DNA from: Actinokineospora fastidiosa
Lineage (GTDB): Bacteria; Actinomycetota; Actinomycetes; Mycobacteriales; Pseudonocardiaceae
Length of the DNA: 64,000 bases
Assembly (NCBI RefSeq): GCF_014648415.1
Contig: NZ_BMRB01000001.1
Span: 1,736,001-1,800,000 of the forward strand
Direction of reading: 5' to 3'
Positions 31,806 to 41,698 of the stretch are shown here, piece after piece. The position numbers and the translations under genes are program-made. The notes beneath the pieces were generated by a model. That model had not been told where the DNA came from. It ran no database searches and was given only the letters and a program-made list of their open reading frames with translations. Positions within the stretch are counted from its first letter, which is position 1, and each line of letters starts with the position of its first letter.

Positions 31806-32815
31806 TGGCCGCGCCGGAGCAGACGGCGGTGCGGGCGGAGACCCCCGCGCCCCTGGCGCCGACCAAGTCCGCGAGCAGGCTCGACCTGCGGCTGGCCGGG
31901 CTGCTGGGCGTGTTGGTCCTCCTGTGCGTCGTCGGGTACGTCACCCGACCGGAGAGCTTCCTCACCGAGGCCAACATCTCCACCATGCTGCGCTTGGCCG
32001 CCGCCATCGGCGTGGTCAGCGTCGGCATGACGTTCGTGATCATCAGCGGCGGCATCGACCTGTCGGTCGGCTCGATCGTCGCGCTGGCCAGCGTCTGGGC
32101 GACCACGCTGGCCACCCAGGCCTACGGCCCGGTCGTGATGGTGCTGTGCGCGCTGCTCGTCGGGCTCGCCTGCGGCATGGTCAACGGGGTCCTGATCTCC
32201 TACGGGAAGATAGTCCCGTTCATCGCGACCCTGGCGATGTACGCCTCCGCGCGCGGCCTGGCCGAGCGGATCTCCGGGCGGCGCACGCAGGTCGTCAGCG
32301 AGACCGGGTTCACCGACTTCTTCCGCGGCGACTTCCTCGGCGTGCCGATCCTGATCTGGATGCTGGCGCTGGTGTTCGCCGTCGGGTGGGTCCTGCTCAA
32401 CCGCACCACCTTCGGCAGGCGCACCTTCGCCGTCGGCGGCAACGCCGAGGCCGCCCGGCTCGCGGGCATCGACGTCAAGCGGCACACCGCGCTGGTCTAC
32501 GGCATCGCCGGGCTCTGCTGCGGCATCGCCGCGATCATGGTCATCGCCCGCACCACCTCCGGCGCGTCCACCAACGGCCTGTTCTACGAGCTGGACGCGA
32601 TCGCCGCGGTCGTCATCGGCGGCACGCTGCTCAGCGGCGGGCGCGGCACGCTGATCGGCACGCTGATCGGCGTCCTGATCTTCACCGTGCTCAACAGCAT
32701 CTTCACCCAGAACAACCTCGACACCGACATCCAGAACATCGCCAAGGGCGTGATCATCGTCGCCGCGGTGCTGCTGCAGCGCACGACCTCCCGGCGCAAC
32801 GCCGACAAGACCTGA
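31805..32815 (+). CDS. Sugar ABC transporter permease (RbsC-like)
   Basis: A 336-residue inner-membrane permease of the ribose/xylose/inositol (CUT2) class with about ten hydrophobic segments. The family stretch MTFVIISGGIDLSVGSIVAL and the cytoplasmic loop NRTTFGRRTFAVGGNAEAARLAG, which contacts the ATPase, are clear. It starts inside the ATPase stop and precedes the binding protein by 49 bases. The last helix is followed by a short basic tail. Confidence 0.94.
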   Translation: MAAPEQTAVRAETPAPLAPTKSASRLDLRLAGLLGVLVLLCVVGYVTRPESFLTEANISTMLRLAAAIGVVSVGMTFVIISGGIDLSVGSIVALASVWATTLATQAYGPVVMVLCALLVGLACGMVNGVLISYGKIVPFIATLAMYASARGLAERISGRRTQVVSETGFTDFFRGDFLGVPILIWMLALVFAVGWVLLNRTTFGRRTFAVGGNAEAARLAGIDVKRHTALVYGIAGLCCGIAAIMVIARTTSGASTNGLFYELDAIAAVVIGGTLLSGGRGTLIGTLIGVLIFTVLNSIFTQNNLDTDIQNIAKGVIIVAAVLLQRTTSRRNADKT

Positions 32816-32864
32816 CCTTCCCCGCACCATCCACTCCACCCGCACACACCGCTGGAGATTCGCC

Positions 32865-33914
32865 ATGCCCTCATTCGACCGCCGCAAGTTCCTGTGGGGC
32901 TCCACCGCCGTCGGCGCGTCCGCGGTCCTGGTCGGCTGCACCTCCAACGAGGCGCCCGGCAGCACGAACACCGCCGCCGTCGCGGGCCAGACGGGGGAGA
33001 ACAGCGCCCCCGGCGCGCCCGTGACCATCGGCTTCTCCGCCCCCGCCGCCGACCACGGCTGGATGGCGGCCATGACGAAGAACGCCCGCGCCCAGGCCGA
33101 GCAGTTCTCCGAGGTCACCTTCAAGGCCACCGAGGGCACCAACGACGTCAACCAGCAGATCGCCCAGGTCGAGACGCTGATCAACGAGGCCGTCGACGTG
33201 CTGGTGATCCTGCCCTTCGACGGCAAGGCGCTCACCGCCGTGGGCAAGCAGGCGATGGACGCGGGCATCCCCGTGATCAACGTGGACCGGGTGTTCGACA
33301 CCGCGCTCGCGTACCGGACCTGGATCGGCGGCGACAACTACCGCATGGGCGTCAACGCGGGCAACTACATCGGCCAGCAGATGAAGGCCAAGAACATCGC
33401 CAACCCGGTGATCGGCGAGGTCGCGGGCATCGACTCGCTGCCGCTGACCCAGCAGCGCAGCAAGGGCTTCGCCGACGCGCTGGCCGGGCACGGCTTCAAG
33501 GTCGGGCCGAGGGTGTCGGCGCAGTTCACCCCGGAGTCCGGCGAGCAGCAGACGGCGAACCTGCTGCAGGGCGCGCCCAAGCTGGACGCGCTGTGGAACC
33601 ACGACGACGACCAGGGCATCGGCGTGCTGGCCGCGATCGACAGCGCCAGCCGCAGCGAGTTCATCATGGTCGGCGGCGCGGGCTCGAAGAACATGATGGA
33701 CCTGATCAAGGCCGACTCCGGCGTGGTCAAGGCGACCGTGCTCTACAGCCCCTCGATGGCGTCGTCGGCGATCGCGCTGGCCCGCCTGCTGGGCCAGAGC
33801 AAGGGGCTGGGCGACCTCGCCGAGCACGAGGTCCCCGCGTCCATCACCACGTATTCCGCGGTGGTCACCAAGGAGAACGTCGACCAGTACATGGACGTGG
33901 GCTTCGATTCCTAA
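32865..33914 (+). CDS. Sugar ABC transporter substrate-binding lipoprotein (Tat type)
   Basis: A 349-residue type I periplasmic binding protein (RbsB-like). The N-terminus DRRKFLWG is a Tat motif and is followed by a lipobox ending VGC at about residue 26, so it is exported folded and anchored as a lipoprotein. The first lobe starts VTIGFSAPAADHGWM, with INEAVDVLVILPFDG further on. The ligand is a monosaccharide or polyol by family; the adjacent MocA-type dehydrogenase suggests an inositol-like or keto-sugar ligand. Confidence 0.92.
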   Translation: MPSFDRRKFLWGSTAVGASAVLVGCTSNEAPGSTNTAAVAGQTGENSAPGAPVTIGFSAPAADHGWMAAMTKNARAQAEQFSEVTFKATEGTNDVNQQIAQVETLINEAVDVLVILPFDGKALTAVGKQAMDAGIPVINVDRVFDTALAYRTWIGGDNYRMGVNAGNYIGQQMKAKNIANPVIGEVAGIDSLPLTQQRSKGFADALAGHGFKVGPRVSAQFTPESGEQQTANLLQGAPKLDALWNHDDDQGIGVLAAIDSASRSEFIMVGGAGSKNMMDLIKADSGVVKATVLYSPSMASSAIALARLLGQSKGLGDLAEHEVPASITTYSAVVTKENVDQYMDVGFDS

Positions 33915-33960
33915 GCAGACCGAACGTCGGAGTGCGCGAGACAGTGACGGAGGGCGAGGG

Positions 33961-35148
33961 ATGGTAGGGGAAATCGGCGTCGGGATGATCGGGCACGCGT
34001 TCATGGGCGCCGTGCACTCCCAGGCGTGGCGCAGCGTGCACCGGTTCTTCCCGGTGGCGCTGACGCCTCGGCTGGCGGTGCTGTGCGGCCGGGACGCGGC
34101 CCGGACCCGGGACGCGGCGGCCAGACTGGGCTGGGCGGCGGTGGAGACCGACTGGCGGGCGGCGGTCGCGCGGGAGGACGTGCAGCTGGTCGACATCTGC
34201 ACGCCGGGGGACACCCACGCCGAGATCGCGCTGGCCGCGCTGGCCGCGGGCAAGCACGTGCTGTGCGAGAAGCCGCTGGCCAACTCCGTCGCCGAGGCCG
34301 AGGCGATGGCCGCCGCGGCGGAGGCGGCCGCGGCCAAGGGCGTGCGGTCGATGGTGGCGTTCAACTACCGCCGGGTCCCCGCGCTCGGCCTGGCGCGGCG
34401 GCTGGTGGCCGAGGGGCGGCTCGGCGACATCCGGCACGTGCGCGCGGTGTACCTGCAGGACTGGCTCTCCGACGAGACCGCGCCGATGACCTGGCGGCTG
34501 CGCAAGGACAAGGCGGGCTCGGGCTCCCTCGGCGACCTCGGCGCGCACATCGTCGACGCCGCCCAGTGGGTCACCGGCCAGAACGTCAGCGGCGTCTCGG
34601 CGATCTCGGAGACGTTCGTCCGCAACCGCCCGTCGGACGAGGGCAGCGGCGAGGTGACCGTGGACGACGCCGCGCTGTTCCTCGCCCGCTTCTCCGGCGG
34701 CGCCATCGGCTCCTTCGAGGCCACCCGGTACGCGCTCGGGCGCAAGAACGCGATGCGGCTGGAGATCAACGGCAGCCGGGGCAGCATCGCGTTCGACTTC
34801 GAGTCCATGAACGAGCTGCGGTTCTTCGACGGCGACGACGCGGGCGCCGAGGCCGGGTTCCGCCGGATCCTGGTGACCGAGCCCGAGCACCCGTACGTCG
34901 GCGCGTGGTGGCCGCCGGGCCACCTGCTCGGCTACGAGCACACCTTCACCCACGAGGTCTCCGACCTGCTGGAGGCGATCGCGACCGGGAGCGATCCCGC
35001 GCCCGGGTTCGCCGAGGGGCTGCAGGTGCAGCGGGTGCTCGCGGCGGTGGAGGACAGCGCGGCCGCCGGTTCGGTGTGGACTCCCGTCGGGACGGCCGGC
35101 CCGTCGGGCAACGGCCGGGCGGAGATGACGGGGGCGGCGGTCAGCTGA
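33961..35148 (+). CDS. Gfo/Idh/MocA-family NAD(P)-dependent dehydrogenase
   Basis: A 395-residue sugar or inositol dehydrogenase-like protein. The Rossmann domain starts IGVGMIGHAFMG, an imperfect GxGxxG, and holds the catalytic-region motif CEKPLA. The C-terminal alpha/beta domain has GSLGDLGAHIVDAAQW. These enzymes oxidise sugar hydroxyls, often at C3, or process inositols and 3-keto sugars. It follows the binding protein by 46 bases and ends at a terminator, so it is the catabolic step of the import operon. Confidence 0.9.
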   Translation: MVGEIGVGMIGHAFMGAVHSQAWRSVHRFFPVALTPRLAVLCGRDAARTRDAAARLGWAAVETDWRAAVAREDVQLVDICTPGDTHAEIALAALAAGKHVLCEKPLANSVAEAEAMAAAAEAAAAKGVRSMVAFNYRRVPALGLARRLVAEGRLGDIRHVRAVYLQDWLSDETAPMTWRLRKDKAGSGSLGDLGAHIVDAAQWVTGQNVSGVSAISETFVRNRPSDEGSGEVTVDDAALFLARFSGGAIGSFEATRYALGRKNAMRLEINGSRGSIAFDFESMNELRFFDGDDAGAEAGFRRILVTEPEHPYVGAWWPPGHLLGYEHTFTHEVSDLLEAIATGSDPAPGFAEGLQVQRVLAAVEDSAAAGSVWTPVGTAGPSGNGRAEMTGAAVS

Positions 35149-35158
35149 CCCTCGGGGC

Positions 35159-35194
35159 GCCGCAGCCCCCGGCGTGCGGGCCGGGGGCTGCGGC
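35159..35194 (+). terminator. Terminator of the sugar ABC-dehydrogenase operon
   Basis: Perfect 15-bp arms GCCGCAGCCCCCGGC (35159-35173) and GCCGGGGGCTGCGGC (35180-35194), loop GTGCGG, 11 bases after the dehydrogenase stop. Confidence 0.85.
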
Positions 35195-35309
35195 AGAGGA
35201 CGGAAAGGAGTCGAAGCCCTTCCCGGCGTTCCCACCAGTGGTGTCGCGATCCCCGCCGGACAACAGGACCGGCGCATGAGATTCACCGGAGAACGAGGAG
35301 ATCGTACCT

Positions 35310-38300
35310 GTGCGAGGCAAGAGAAGTCGCAGTCAACCGTTGCGGGCGGGCATAGCCGCGCTCGCTTTCGCCACAGGGCTGAGCGGGTTGGTGCTCACCG
35401 CGGCCCCGGCATCGGCCCACGGCGCCCACGTGCTGGTCTTCTCCAAGACCGCCGGGTTCCGCCACGACTCCATCCCCGACGGCGTCGCCGCCATCACCGA
35501 GCTCGGCGCCGAGAACGGCATCGAGGTCGAGGCTACCGAGGACGCTGCCGCGTTCACCGACGAGAACCTGGCGAAGTACGCCGCCGTCATCTGGCTGTCC
35601 ACGACCGGCGACGTGCTGAACGACGAGCAGCAGGCGGCCTTCGAGCGCTACATCGAGGGCGGCGGCGGGTACGCGGGCGTGCACGCCGCGGCCGACACCG
35701 AGTACACCTGGCCGTGGTACGGCGAGCTCGTCGGCTCCTACTTCAAGTCCCACCCGCACATCCAGGAAGCCGACGTGCTGGTCGAGGACCACGACCACGC
35801 CTCGACCGCGCACCTGCCGGACACCTGGACCCGCACCGACGAGTGGTACAGCTACCAGTCCAACCCGCGCGGCCGGGTGAAGGTCCTCGCCGCGCTGGAC
35901 GAGACCAGCTACACCCCGACGGACCCCAGCGGCGACCACCCGATCGTGTGGTGCCACGGGATGGGCGAGGGCCGCTCCTGGTACACCGGCATGGGCCACA
36001 CCAAGGAGTCCTACGCCGACGCCGACTTCCGCGCGCACCTGCTCGGCGGCATCCGCTACGCCGCGGGCCTGGCCGCGGCCGACTGCGCCCCCGACCCGGA
36101 CGCCCCGCCGACCGACGCCGACTTCGACCAGGTGACCCTGGCCCGCGGCGAGGAGAAGACCGGCGAGCCGATCGCGCTGGCCGTGCTGCCCGACCGCAAG
36201 GTCCTGCACACCTCCCGCGACGGCCGCGTCTGGCTGACCACCCCCGAGGCCACGACCACGCTGGCCGGGCGCATCCCGGTCTACAACCACGACGAGGACG
36301 GCCTGCAGGGCGTCGCCGTCGACCCCGACTTCGAGACCAACCGCTGGGTGTACCTCTACTACGCCCCGCCGCTGGACACCCCGGCAGGCGACGCGCCCAC
36401 CGACGGCACCGCGGCGGACTTCGCGCCGTTCAAGGGCCACAACCTGCTCTCCCGGTTCAAGCTGAGCACCGAGGGCGTCCTGGACGTCGCCAGCGAGCAG
36501 CAGATCCTGCAGGTGCCCGCCGACCGCGGCATCTGCTGCCACGCGGGCGGCGAGATCGACTTCGACGCGCAGGGCAACCTGTACCTGTCCACCGGCGACG
36601 ACAGCAACCCGTTCGCCTCCGACGGCTACACCCCGATCGACGAGCGCGCGACCCGCAACCCGGCCTACGACGCGCAGCGCACCTCGGGCAACACCAACGA
36701 CCTGCGCGGCAAGATCCTGCGCATCAAGGTGCAGGAGGACGGCGGCTACACCGTCCCGGACGGCAACCTGTTCGCGCCCGGCACGGAGAAGACCCGGCCC
36801 GAGATCTACGCCATGGGCTTCCGCAACCCGTTCCGGTTCGCCGTGGACAAGGCGACCGGGTGGATCCACCTGGGCGACTACGGCCCGGACGCCGGGTCGC
36901 CGAACCCCGCCCGCGGCCCCGGCGGCACCGTCGAGTTCAACCTGGTGAAGGGCCCGGGCAACTTCGGGTGGCCGTACTGCGTCGGTGACAACCAGCCGTT
37001 CGTGGACTACGACTTCGCCACCGGGACCTCCGGGCAGCCGTTCGACTGCGCTGCCCCGAAGAACACCAGCCCGAACAACACCGGCCTGGTCGACCTGCCG
37101 CCTGCCCAGCCTGCCTGGATCCCCTACGACGGCGGTTCGGTGCCGGAGTTCGGCACCGGCGGCGAGTCGCCGATGGGCGGCCCGACCTACCACTTCGACC
37201 CGGCGAACGAGACGGTCACGAAGTTCCCCGAGTTCTACGACGGCAAGAACTTCGCCTACGAGTGGGACCGCGGCTGGATCAAGACCATCGACGTCGGCCC
37301 GGAGGGGGAGCGCGGCGCCATCGCGCCGTTCTTCGACTCCATGCAGCTGACCCGGCCGATGAACCTGGAGTTCGGCCCCGACGGCTCGCTGTACGTGCTC
37401 GACTACGGCAGCGGCTACTTCGGCGGCGCGCCGGACTCGGCCGTCTACCGCATCGACTACACCCGGGGCAACCACACCCCGGTCGCCCAGCTGAGCGCCG
37501 ACAAGACCAGCGGCCCCGCGCCGCTGACGGTGACCTTCGACCCGGCGGGCACGTCCGACGAGGACGGTCACGAGCTGACCTACGCCTGGGACCTCGACGG
37601 CGACGGCACGACCGACTCGACCGAGGCCGGTCCGGTGACGCACACCTACGACGCCATCGGCCAGTACAGCGCCAAGCTGTCGGTCACCGACCCGACCGGG
37701 CTCACCGGCTCGGCCAGCGTGGTGATCAACGTGGGCAACACGGCGCCCACGGTGAAGATCAACGCGCCCGCCGACGGCACGGTGTTCTCCTTCGGCGACG
37801 AGGTGCCGTTCTCGGTGACCGTGACCGACCCCGAGGACGGGGAGATCGACTGCTCGAAGGTGACCGTGGAGTACATCCTCGGCCACGACAGCCACGGCCA
37901 CCCGCTGTCGCGGGAGACCGGCTGCGAGGGCACGATCGCCACGCCGTCCGACGGCGGCCACGGCGCGGACGCCAACATCTTCGGCGTCATCAACGCCTCC
38001 TACACCGACGGCGGCGGCGACTCCGGCGCGGCGCCGCTCACCGGCTCCGACGAGATCGTCCTGCAGCCCAAGACCAAGCAGGCGGAGTTCTTCACCACGC
38101 ACACCGGGGTCCAGGTCGTCGAGGCGGGCGGCGCGGCGGGCAACAAGCGCGTCGGCTACATCGACAACGGCGACTGGATCATGTTCGACCCGGTGAACCT
38201 CGCCGGGGTCGGCGGCATCGGCTACCGGGTGTCCTCCGGCGGCGCGGGCGGGATCATGGAGGTGCGCTCCGGCTCGCCCGACGGCCCGCTGGTGCAGTCG

Positions 38301-40475
38301 GTCTCGGTGGGCAACACCGGCGGCTGGGACACCTACGCCGACATCCCGGTCGCGCCGATCACCGACCCGGGCGGCACGCACCCGCTGTACCTGGTGTTCA
38401 AGGGCTCGGGCACGGGCGGGCTGTTCGACGTCGACGAGATCCGCTTCGAGACCGGCGACGTCGCCCCGCGCACGTCGCTGCCCGCTGAGTCGTTCGACGA
38501 GGCCGCCGGAATCAGCATGATCGAGGATGCGGCGGCCCAGGACGGTCGACAGGTTGGCGATGTGCACAACGGTGACTGGATCGCCTTCGACGGGATGGAC
38601 CTGTCGCAGGTGACCGGCATCGGGTACCGGGTCGCGTCCGACACCGCGGGCGGCGTCATCGAGGTCCGCGCCGACGCGCCGGACGGCGAGCTGCTGCAGA
38701 CCGTCACGGTGGGCAACACCGGCGGCTGGCGCAGCTACGCCACGCTGCCGCCCGCCCCGGTGACCGACCCGGGCGGCGCGCACCGGCTGTACTTCGTGTT
38801 CCGCGGCGGCGACGGCCCGCTGTTCGACGTGGACACGATCACCTTCGACGGCACCCTCGTGCGCTCCTGCCAGCCGCAGACGCCGGAGGAGGGCTACCGC
38901 AGCCTCTACAACGGCACCGCGGAGTCCCTTGAGGGATGGCGGATGGCCGGGCCGGGCTCCTTCGCGCAGGAGAACTGCTCGATGCGGTCCGTCGGCGGCA
39001 TGGGCCTGCTCTGGTTCCCGGAGGAGTTCACCGCCTACAGCCTGCGCATGGACTGGAAGATGGCCGGGGACGACAACTCCGGGGTGTTCATCGGCTTCCC
39101 CGACCCGGGCGACGACCCGTGGGTCGCGGTGGACACCGGCTACGAGATCCAGATCGACCCGACCGACGCGCCCGACCGCACGACCGGCGCCGTCTACTCC
39201 TTCCAGAGCGCCGACATCCCCGCACGGGACGCCGCGCTCAAGCCCGCGGGCCAGTGGAACGCCTACGAGATCACCGTGACCGGCCAGACGATCAAGGTGT
39301 TCCTCAACGGCGCGCTGATCAACGAGTTCACCAGCACCGACCCGGCCCGTGACCTCACCCAGGGGCACATCGGCCTGCAGAACCACGGCAACGGCGACGA
39401 CGTGTGGTTCCGCAACGTGCGCATCAAGGAACTCGACGTCACCGCGCCCACCACCACGGCGACGACCGACCCGGCGCCCGCCGCGTCCGGCTGGCACACC
39501 GCCGCGCCGGTCACGGTGACGCTGACCGCGAACGAGGACGGCGCCACCGAGTACCGCACCGGCGCGGAGTGGACGGCCTACACCGGCCCGTTCGCGCTCG
39601 GTGAGGGCGTGCACACGGTGGAGTACCGCTCGACCGACGCGTCCGGCAACGTCGAGCAGACCAGGACCCTTGAGGTCAAGGTCGACGCCACCGCCCCGCT
39701 GACGACCGCGGGCGCGGGCCCGGAGTGGAACGACGGCGACGTCTCGGTGGCGCTGAGCGCCGCAGACGAGGTCTCCGGCGTGGCGGGCACGGAGTGGAGC
39801 CTCGACGGCGGCCCGTGGACGGCCTACACCGGACCGGTCCCGGTCTCCGGCGACGGCGAGCACACGCTGCTCTACCGCAGCCGCGACACCGCGGGCAACG
39901 TCGAGACCGACAAGGCAGCGACCATCAAGATCGACGCCACCGCGCCGACCCTGCTGGTCTCCGGCGTGGCGGAGGGCCGGGTCTACGGCGACTCCGCCGA
40001 CGTGGTGGTCACCTGGTCCGGCGCGGACGAGACCTCCGGGCTGCGCTCGGTCACCGGCAGGCTCGACGGCGCCGCGCTCGCCTCCGGCGATTTGGTCGCG
40101 CTGCACACGCTGCCGCTGGGCACGCACGAGCTGGTGGTCACGGCCGTCGACAACGCGGGAAACCGCACCGTCAGCCGAATCCCGTTCGCCACGACCACGT
40201 CCCTGCGGGACATGGGCCTGCTCCTCGACCGGTTCCTGGCCACCGGCCGCATCTCCGCGGTGGAGTACCAGGACCTGTCGAAGCAGCTCGCCAAGGCCCG
40301 CAAGGCCGAGGCCCGGGGCGACGACCGCAAGGCCGCGCGCGAGCTGGAGAAGTTCAAGCAGCGGGTGGCGACGGTAACGGACCAGGCGGTTCGAGCGGTC
40401 CTCACTCGGGACGCCGACCACGTGATCGGCGTCGTGACCGGCGCCGCCGACGGCAGGAGGTCCGGCCGCCGGTAG
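35310..40475 (+). CDS. Secreted mosaic enzyme: ThuA, PQQ-type dehydrogenase propeller, PKD, CBM6, DUF1080
   Basis: A 1721-residue exported protein with an N-terminal signal peptide ending ASA. In order there are a ThuA-like domain (about 40-255; FSKTAGFRHDSI, GGGGYAGVHAA), a glucose/sorbosone dehydrogenase beta-propeller (270-715; DGLQGVAVDPDF, GFRNPFRFAVD) and a PKD domain (720-810) with an Ig-like module. Two CBM6-like modules (924-1050 and 1057-1180; each has NGDW and TGGW) and a DUF1080 jelly roll (1192-1375; DNSGVFIGFP) follow, then Ig-like repeats and a Lys/Arg-rich tail. DUF1080 members include 3-keto-disaccharide hydrolases and ThuA is tied to 3-keto sugars, so it may oxidise and cleave extracellular glycosides. 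The GTG start has GAGGAG upstream. Confidence 0.92.
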   Translation: MRGKRSRSQPLRAGIAALAFATGLSGLVLTAAPASAHGAHVLVFSKTAGFRHDSIPDGVAAITELGAENGIEVEATEDAAAFTDENLAKYAAVIWLSTTGDVLNDEQQAAFERYIEGGGGYAGVHAAADTEYTWPWYGELVGSYFKSHPHIQEADVLVEDHDHASTAHLPDTWTRTDEWYSYQSNPRGRVKVLAALDETSYTPTDPSGDHPIVWCHGMGEGRSWYTGMGHTKESYADADFRAHLLGGIRYAAGLAAADCAPDPDAPPTDADFDQVTLARGEEKTGEPIALAVLPDRKVLHTSRDGRVWLTTPEATTTLAGRIPVYNHDEDGLQGVAVDPDFETNRWVYLYYAPPLDTPAGDAPTDGTAADFAPFKGHNLLSRFKLSTEGVLDVASEQQILQVPADRGICCHAGGEIDFDAQGNLYLSTGDDSNPFASDGYTPIDERATRNPAYDAQRTSGNTNDLRGKILRIKVQEDGGYTVPDGNLFAPGTEKTRPEIYAMGFRNPFRFAVDKATGWIHLGDYGPDAGSPNPARGPGGTVEFNLVKGPGNFGWPYCVGDNQPFVDYDFATGTSGQPFDCAAPKNTSPNNTGLVDLPPAQPAWIPYDGGSVPEFGTGGESPMGGPTYHFDPANETVTKFPEFYDGKNFAYEWDRGWIKTIDVGPEGERGAIAPFFDSMQLTRPMNLEFGPDGSLYVLDYGSGYFGGAPDSAVYRIDYTRGNHTPVAQLSADKTSGPAPLTVTFDPAGTSDEDGHELTYAWDLDGDGTTDSTEAGPVTHTYDAIGQYSAKLSVTDPTGLTGSASVVINVGNTAPTVKINAPADGTVFSFGDEVPFSVTVTDPEDGEIDCSKVTVEYILGHDSHGHPLSRETGCEGTIATPSDGGHGADANIFGVINASYTDGGGDSGAAPLTGSDEIVLQPKTKQAEFFTTHTGVQVVEAGGAAGNKRVGYIDNGDWIMFDPVNLAGVGGIGYRVSSGGAGGIMEVRSGSPDGPLVQSVSVGNTGGWDTYADIPVAPITDPGGTHPLYLVFKGSGTGGLFDVDEIRFETGDVAPRTSLPAESFDEAAGISMIEDAAAQDGRQVGDVHNGDWIAFDGMDLSQVTGIGYRVASDTAGGVIEVRADAPDGELLQTVTVGNTGGWRSYATLPPAPVTDPGGAHRLYFVFRGGDGPLFDVDTITFDGTLVRSCQPQTPEEGYRSLYNGTAESLEGWRMAGPGSFAQENCSMRSVGGMGLLWFPEEFTAYSLRMDWKMAGDDNSGVFIGFPDPGDDPWVAVDTGYEIQIDPTDAPDRTTGAVYSFQSADIPARDAALKPAGQWNAYEITVTGQTIKVFLNGALINEFTSTDPARDLTQGHIGLQNHGNGDDVWFRNVRIKELDVTAPTTTATTDPAPAASGWHTAAPVTVTLTANEDGATEYRTGAEWTAYTGPFALGEGVHTVEYRSTDASGNVEQTRTLEVKVDATAPLTTAGAGPEWNDGDVSVALSAADEVSGVAGTEWSLDGGPWTAYTGPVPVSGDGEHTLLYRSRDTAGNVETDKAATIKIDATAPTLLVSGVAEGRVYGDSADVVVTWSGADETSGLRSVTGRLDGAALASGDLVALHTLPLGTHELVVTAVDNAGNRTVSRIPFATTTSLRDMGLLLDRFLATGRISAVEYQDLSKQLAKARKAEARGDDRKAARELEKFKQRVATVTDQAVRAVLTRDADHVIGVVTGAADGRRSGRR

Positions 40476-40483
40476 TCATGGCA

Positions 40484-40517
40484 GGGTCGGGGGGAGCGGA
40501 CGGCTCTCCCCCGACCC
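40484..40517 (+). terminator. Hairpin between the mosaic enzyme and the ebo-type operon
   Basis: GGGTCGGGGG (40484-40493) pairs with CCCCCGACCC (40508-40517), with partial inner pairing (GAG/CTC). It lies nine bases after the mosaic gene stop and just before the ribosome site of the inositol-phosphate synthase gene. Confidence 0.6.
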
Positions 40518-40537
40518 CCAACGGAAAGGGGAAGGCG

Positions 40538-41698
40538 ATGACCTCGCAGCGCGTTGGCCTCTGGCTGGTCGGCGCCCGCGGTTCGGTCGCGACGACGGCG
40601 GTGTGCGGCCTTGCCGCGCTGCGCGCCGGGCTCGCGCCGCCCACGGGCTGTGTGACCGAGCGGCTGGAGGGCGTGTCACTGCCCGCTTGGGACGACATCG
40701 TCGTCGGCGGCCACGACCTGGTGTCCACGCCGTACGAGAAGCGGGCCGAGCACCTCGCGCGGGCCGGTCTCCTTCCCCACCACCTGTTGGCCCCCATCGT
40801 TCCCGCCCTCCGCGACGCCGACGCGGAGGTGCGGGACGGCTACCACCCGACGACGCACCGCGGGCCGCAGGAGCTCGCGGTGCGCCGTCTGGCCGCCGAC
40901 CTGGAGACCTTCCGGTTCAAGCACGACCTGGCGCGGGTGGTCGTGGTCAACGTGGCCTCGACGGAGCCGCCGGTGCCGGTGGTGCCGGAGTTCGCGTCGC
41001 TGGAGTCGCTGCGCGCGGCGCTGGCCGACCCGGCCAGGGCGGTGCTGCCCGCGAGCAGCGTCGCGGCCTGCGCCGCGCTGCTCGCCGGGTGCTCCTATGT
41101 GGACTTCACCCCGTCGACCGGGGTCGCGCTGCCCGCGCTGGACGAGCTGGCGCTGGCCCAGCGCGTCCCGTACGCCGGGCGGGACGGGAAGACGGGGGAG
41201 ACCCTGCTGCGCACCGTCCTCGCCCCGATGTTCACCGACCGCGCGCTGAAGGTGCTGTCCTGGTCGGGCACGAACCTGCTGGGCGGCGGCGACGGGGCGA
41301 CGCTGTCGGACCCGGCGCGCGCGGCGAGCAAGCTGCGGTCGAAGTCCGACGGCCTGGCCAGCCTGCTGGGCGGCCCGGTCACCGCGCCGCTGCACATCGA
41401 CAACGTGCCGGACCTGGGCGAGCAGAAGATCGCCTGGGACCACGTGTCGTTCGAGGGCTTCCTCGGGGCGCGGATGAGCCTGCAGTTCACCTGGACCGGG
41501 CTGGACTCGGCGCTGGCCGCACCGCTGGTGCTGGACCTGGCCCGGCTGATGGCGGCCGCGCACGCGGCCGGGATCGCCGGGGTCGTCCCGGAGCTGGGCT
41601 TCTTCTTCAAGGACCCGCTGGGCTGGGACGAGCACCGCTTCGACCGGCAGAGCGCCGAGCTGGTGTCGTGGGCGCGCTCGCTGGACGGCCGGCGATGA
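40538..41698 (+). CDS. Inositol-3-phosphate synthase family protein
   Basis: A 386-residue member of the myo-inositol-1-phosphate synthase family, which cyclises glucose 6-phosphate using NAD+. The N-terminal Rossmann stretch is WLVGARGSVATTAVCG; further on SWSGTNLLGGGDGATL and a Lys-rich KLRSKSDG segment occupy the places of the family's catalytic loops, and the C-terminal part (FLGARMSLQFTWTGLDSALA) follows. It differs from the short mycobacterial Ino1 type. The ATG at 40538 follows GGGGAAGG. It overlaps the prenyltransferase start and heads the ebo-type operon, where other clusters have a dehydroquinate-synthase-like cyclase. Confidence 0.88.
   Translation: MTSQRVGLWLVGARGSVATTAVCGLAALRAGLAPPTGCVTERLEGVSLPAWDDIVVGGHDLVSTPYEKRAEHLARAGLLPHHLLAPIVPALRDADAEVRDGYHPTTHRGPQELAVRRLAADLETFRFKHDLARVVVVNVASTEPPVPVVPEFASLESLRAALADPARAVLPASSVAACAALLAGCSYVDFTPSTGVALPALDELALAQRVPYAGRDGKTGETLLRTVLAPMFTDRALKVLSWSGTNLLGGGDGATLSDPARAASKLRSKSDGLASLLGGPVTAPLHIDNVPDLGEQKIAWDHVSFEGFLGARMSLQFTWTGLDSALAAPLVLDLARLMAAAHAAGIAGVVPELGFFFKDPLGWDEHRFDRQSAELVSWARSLDGRR

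Noticed and set aside
35283-40421. Open frame of 1712 codons antisense to the mosaic enzyme
   Set aside because: Same high-GC shadow effect; the plus strand has clear ThuA, dehydrogenase, PKD, CBM6 and DUF1080 domains.
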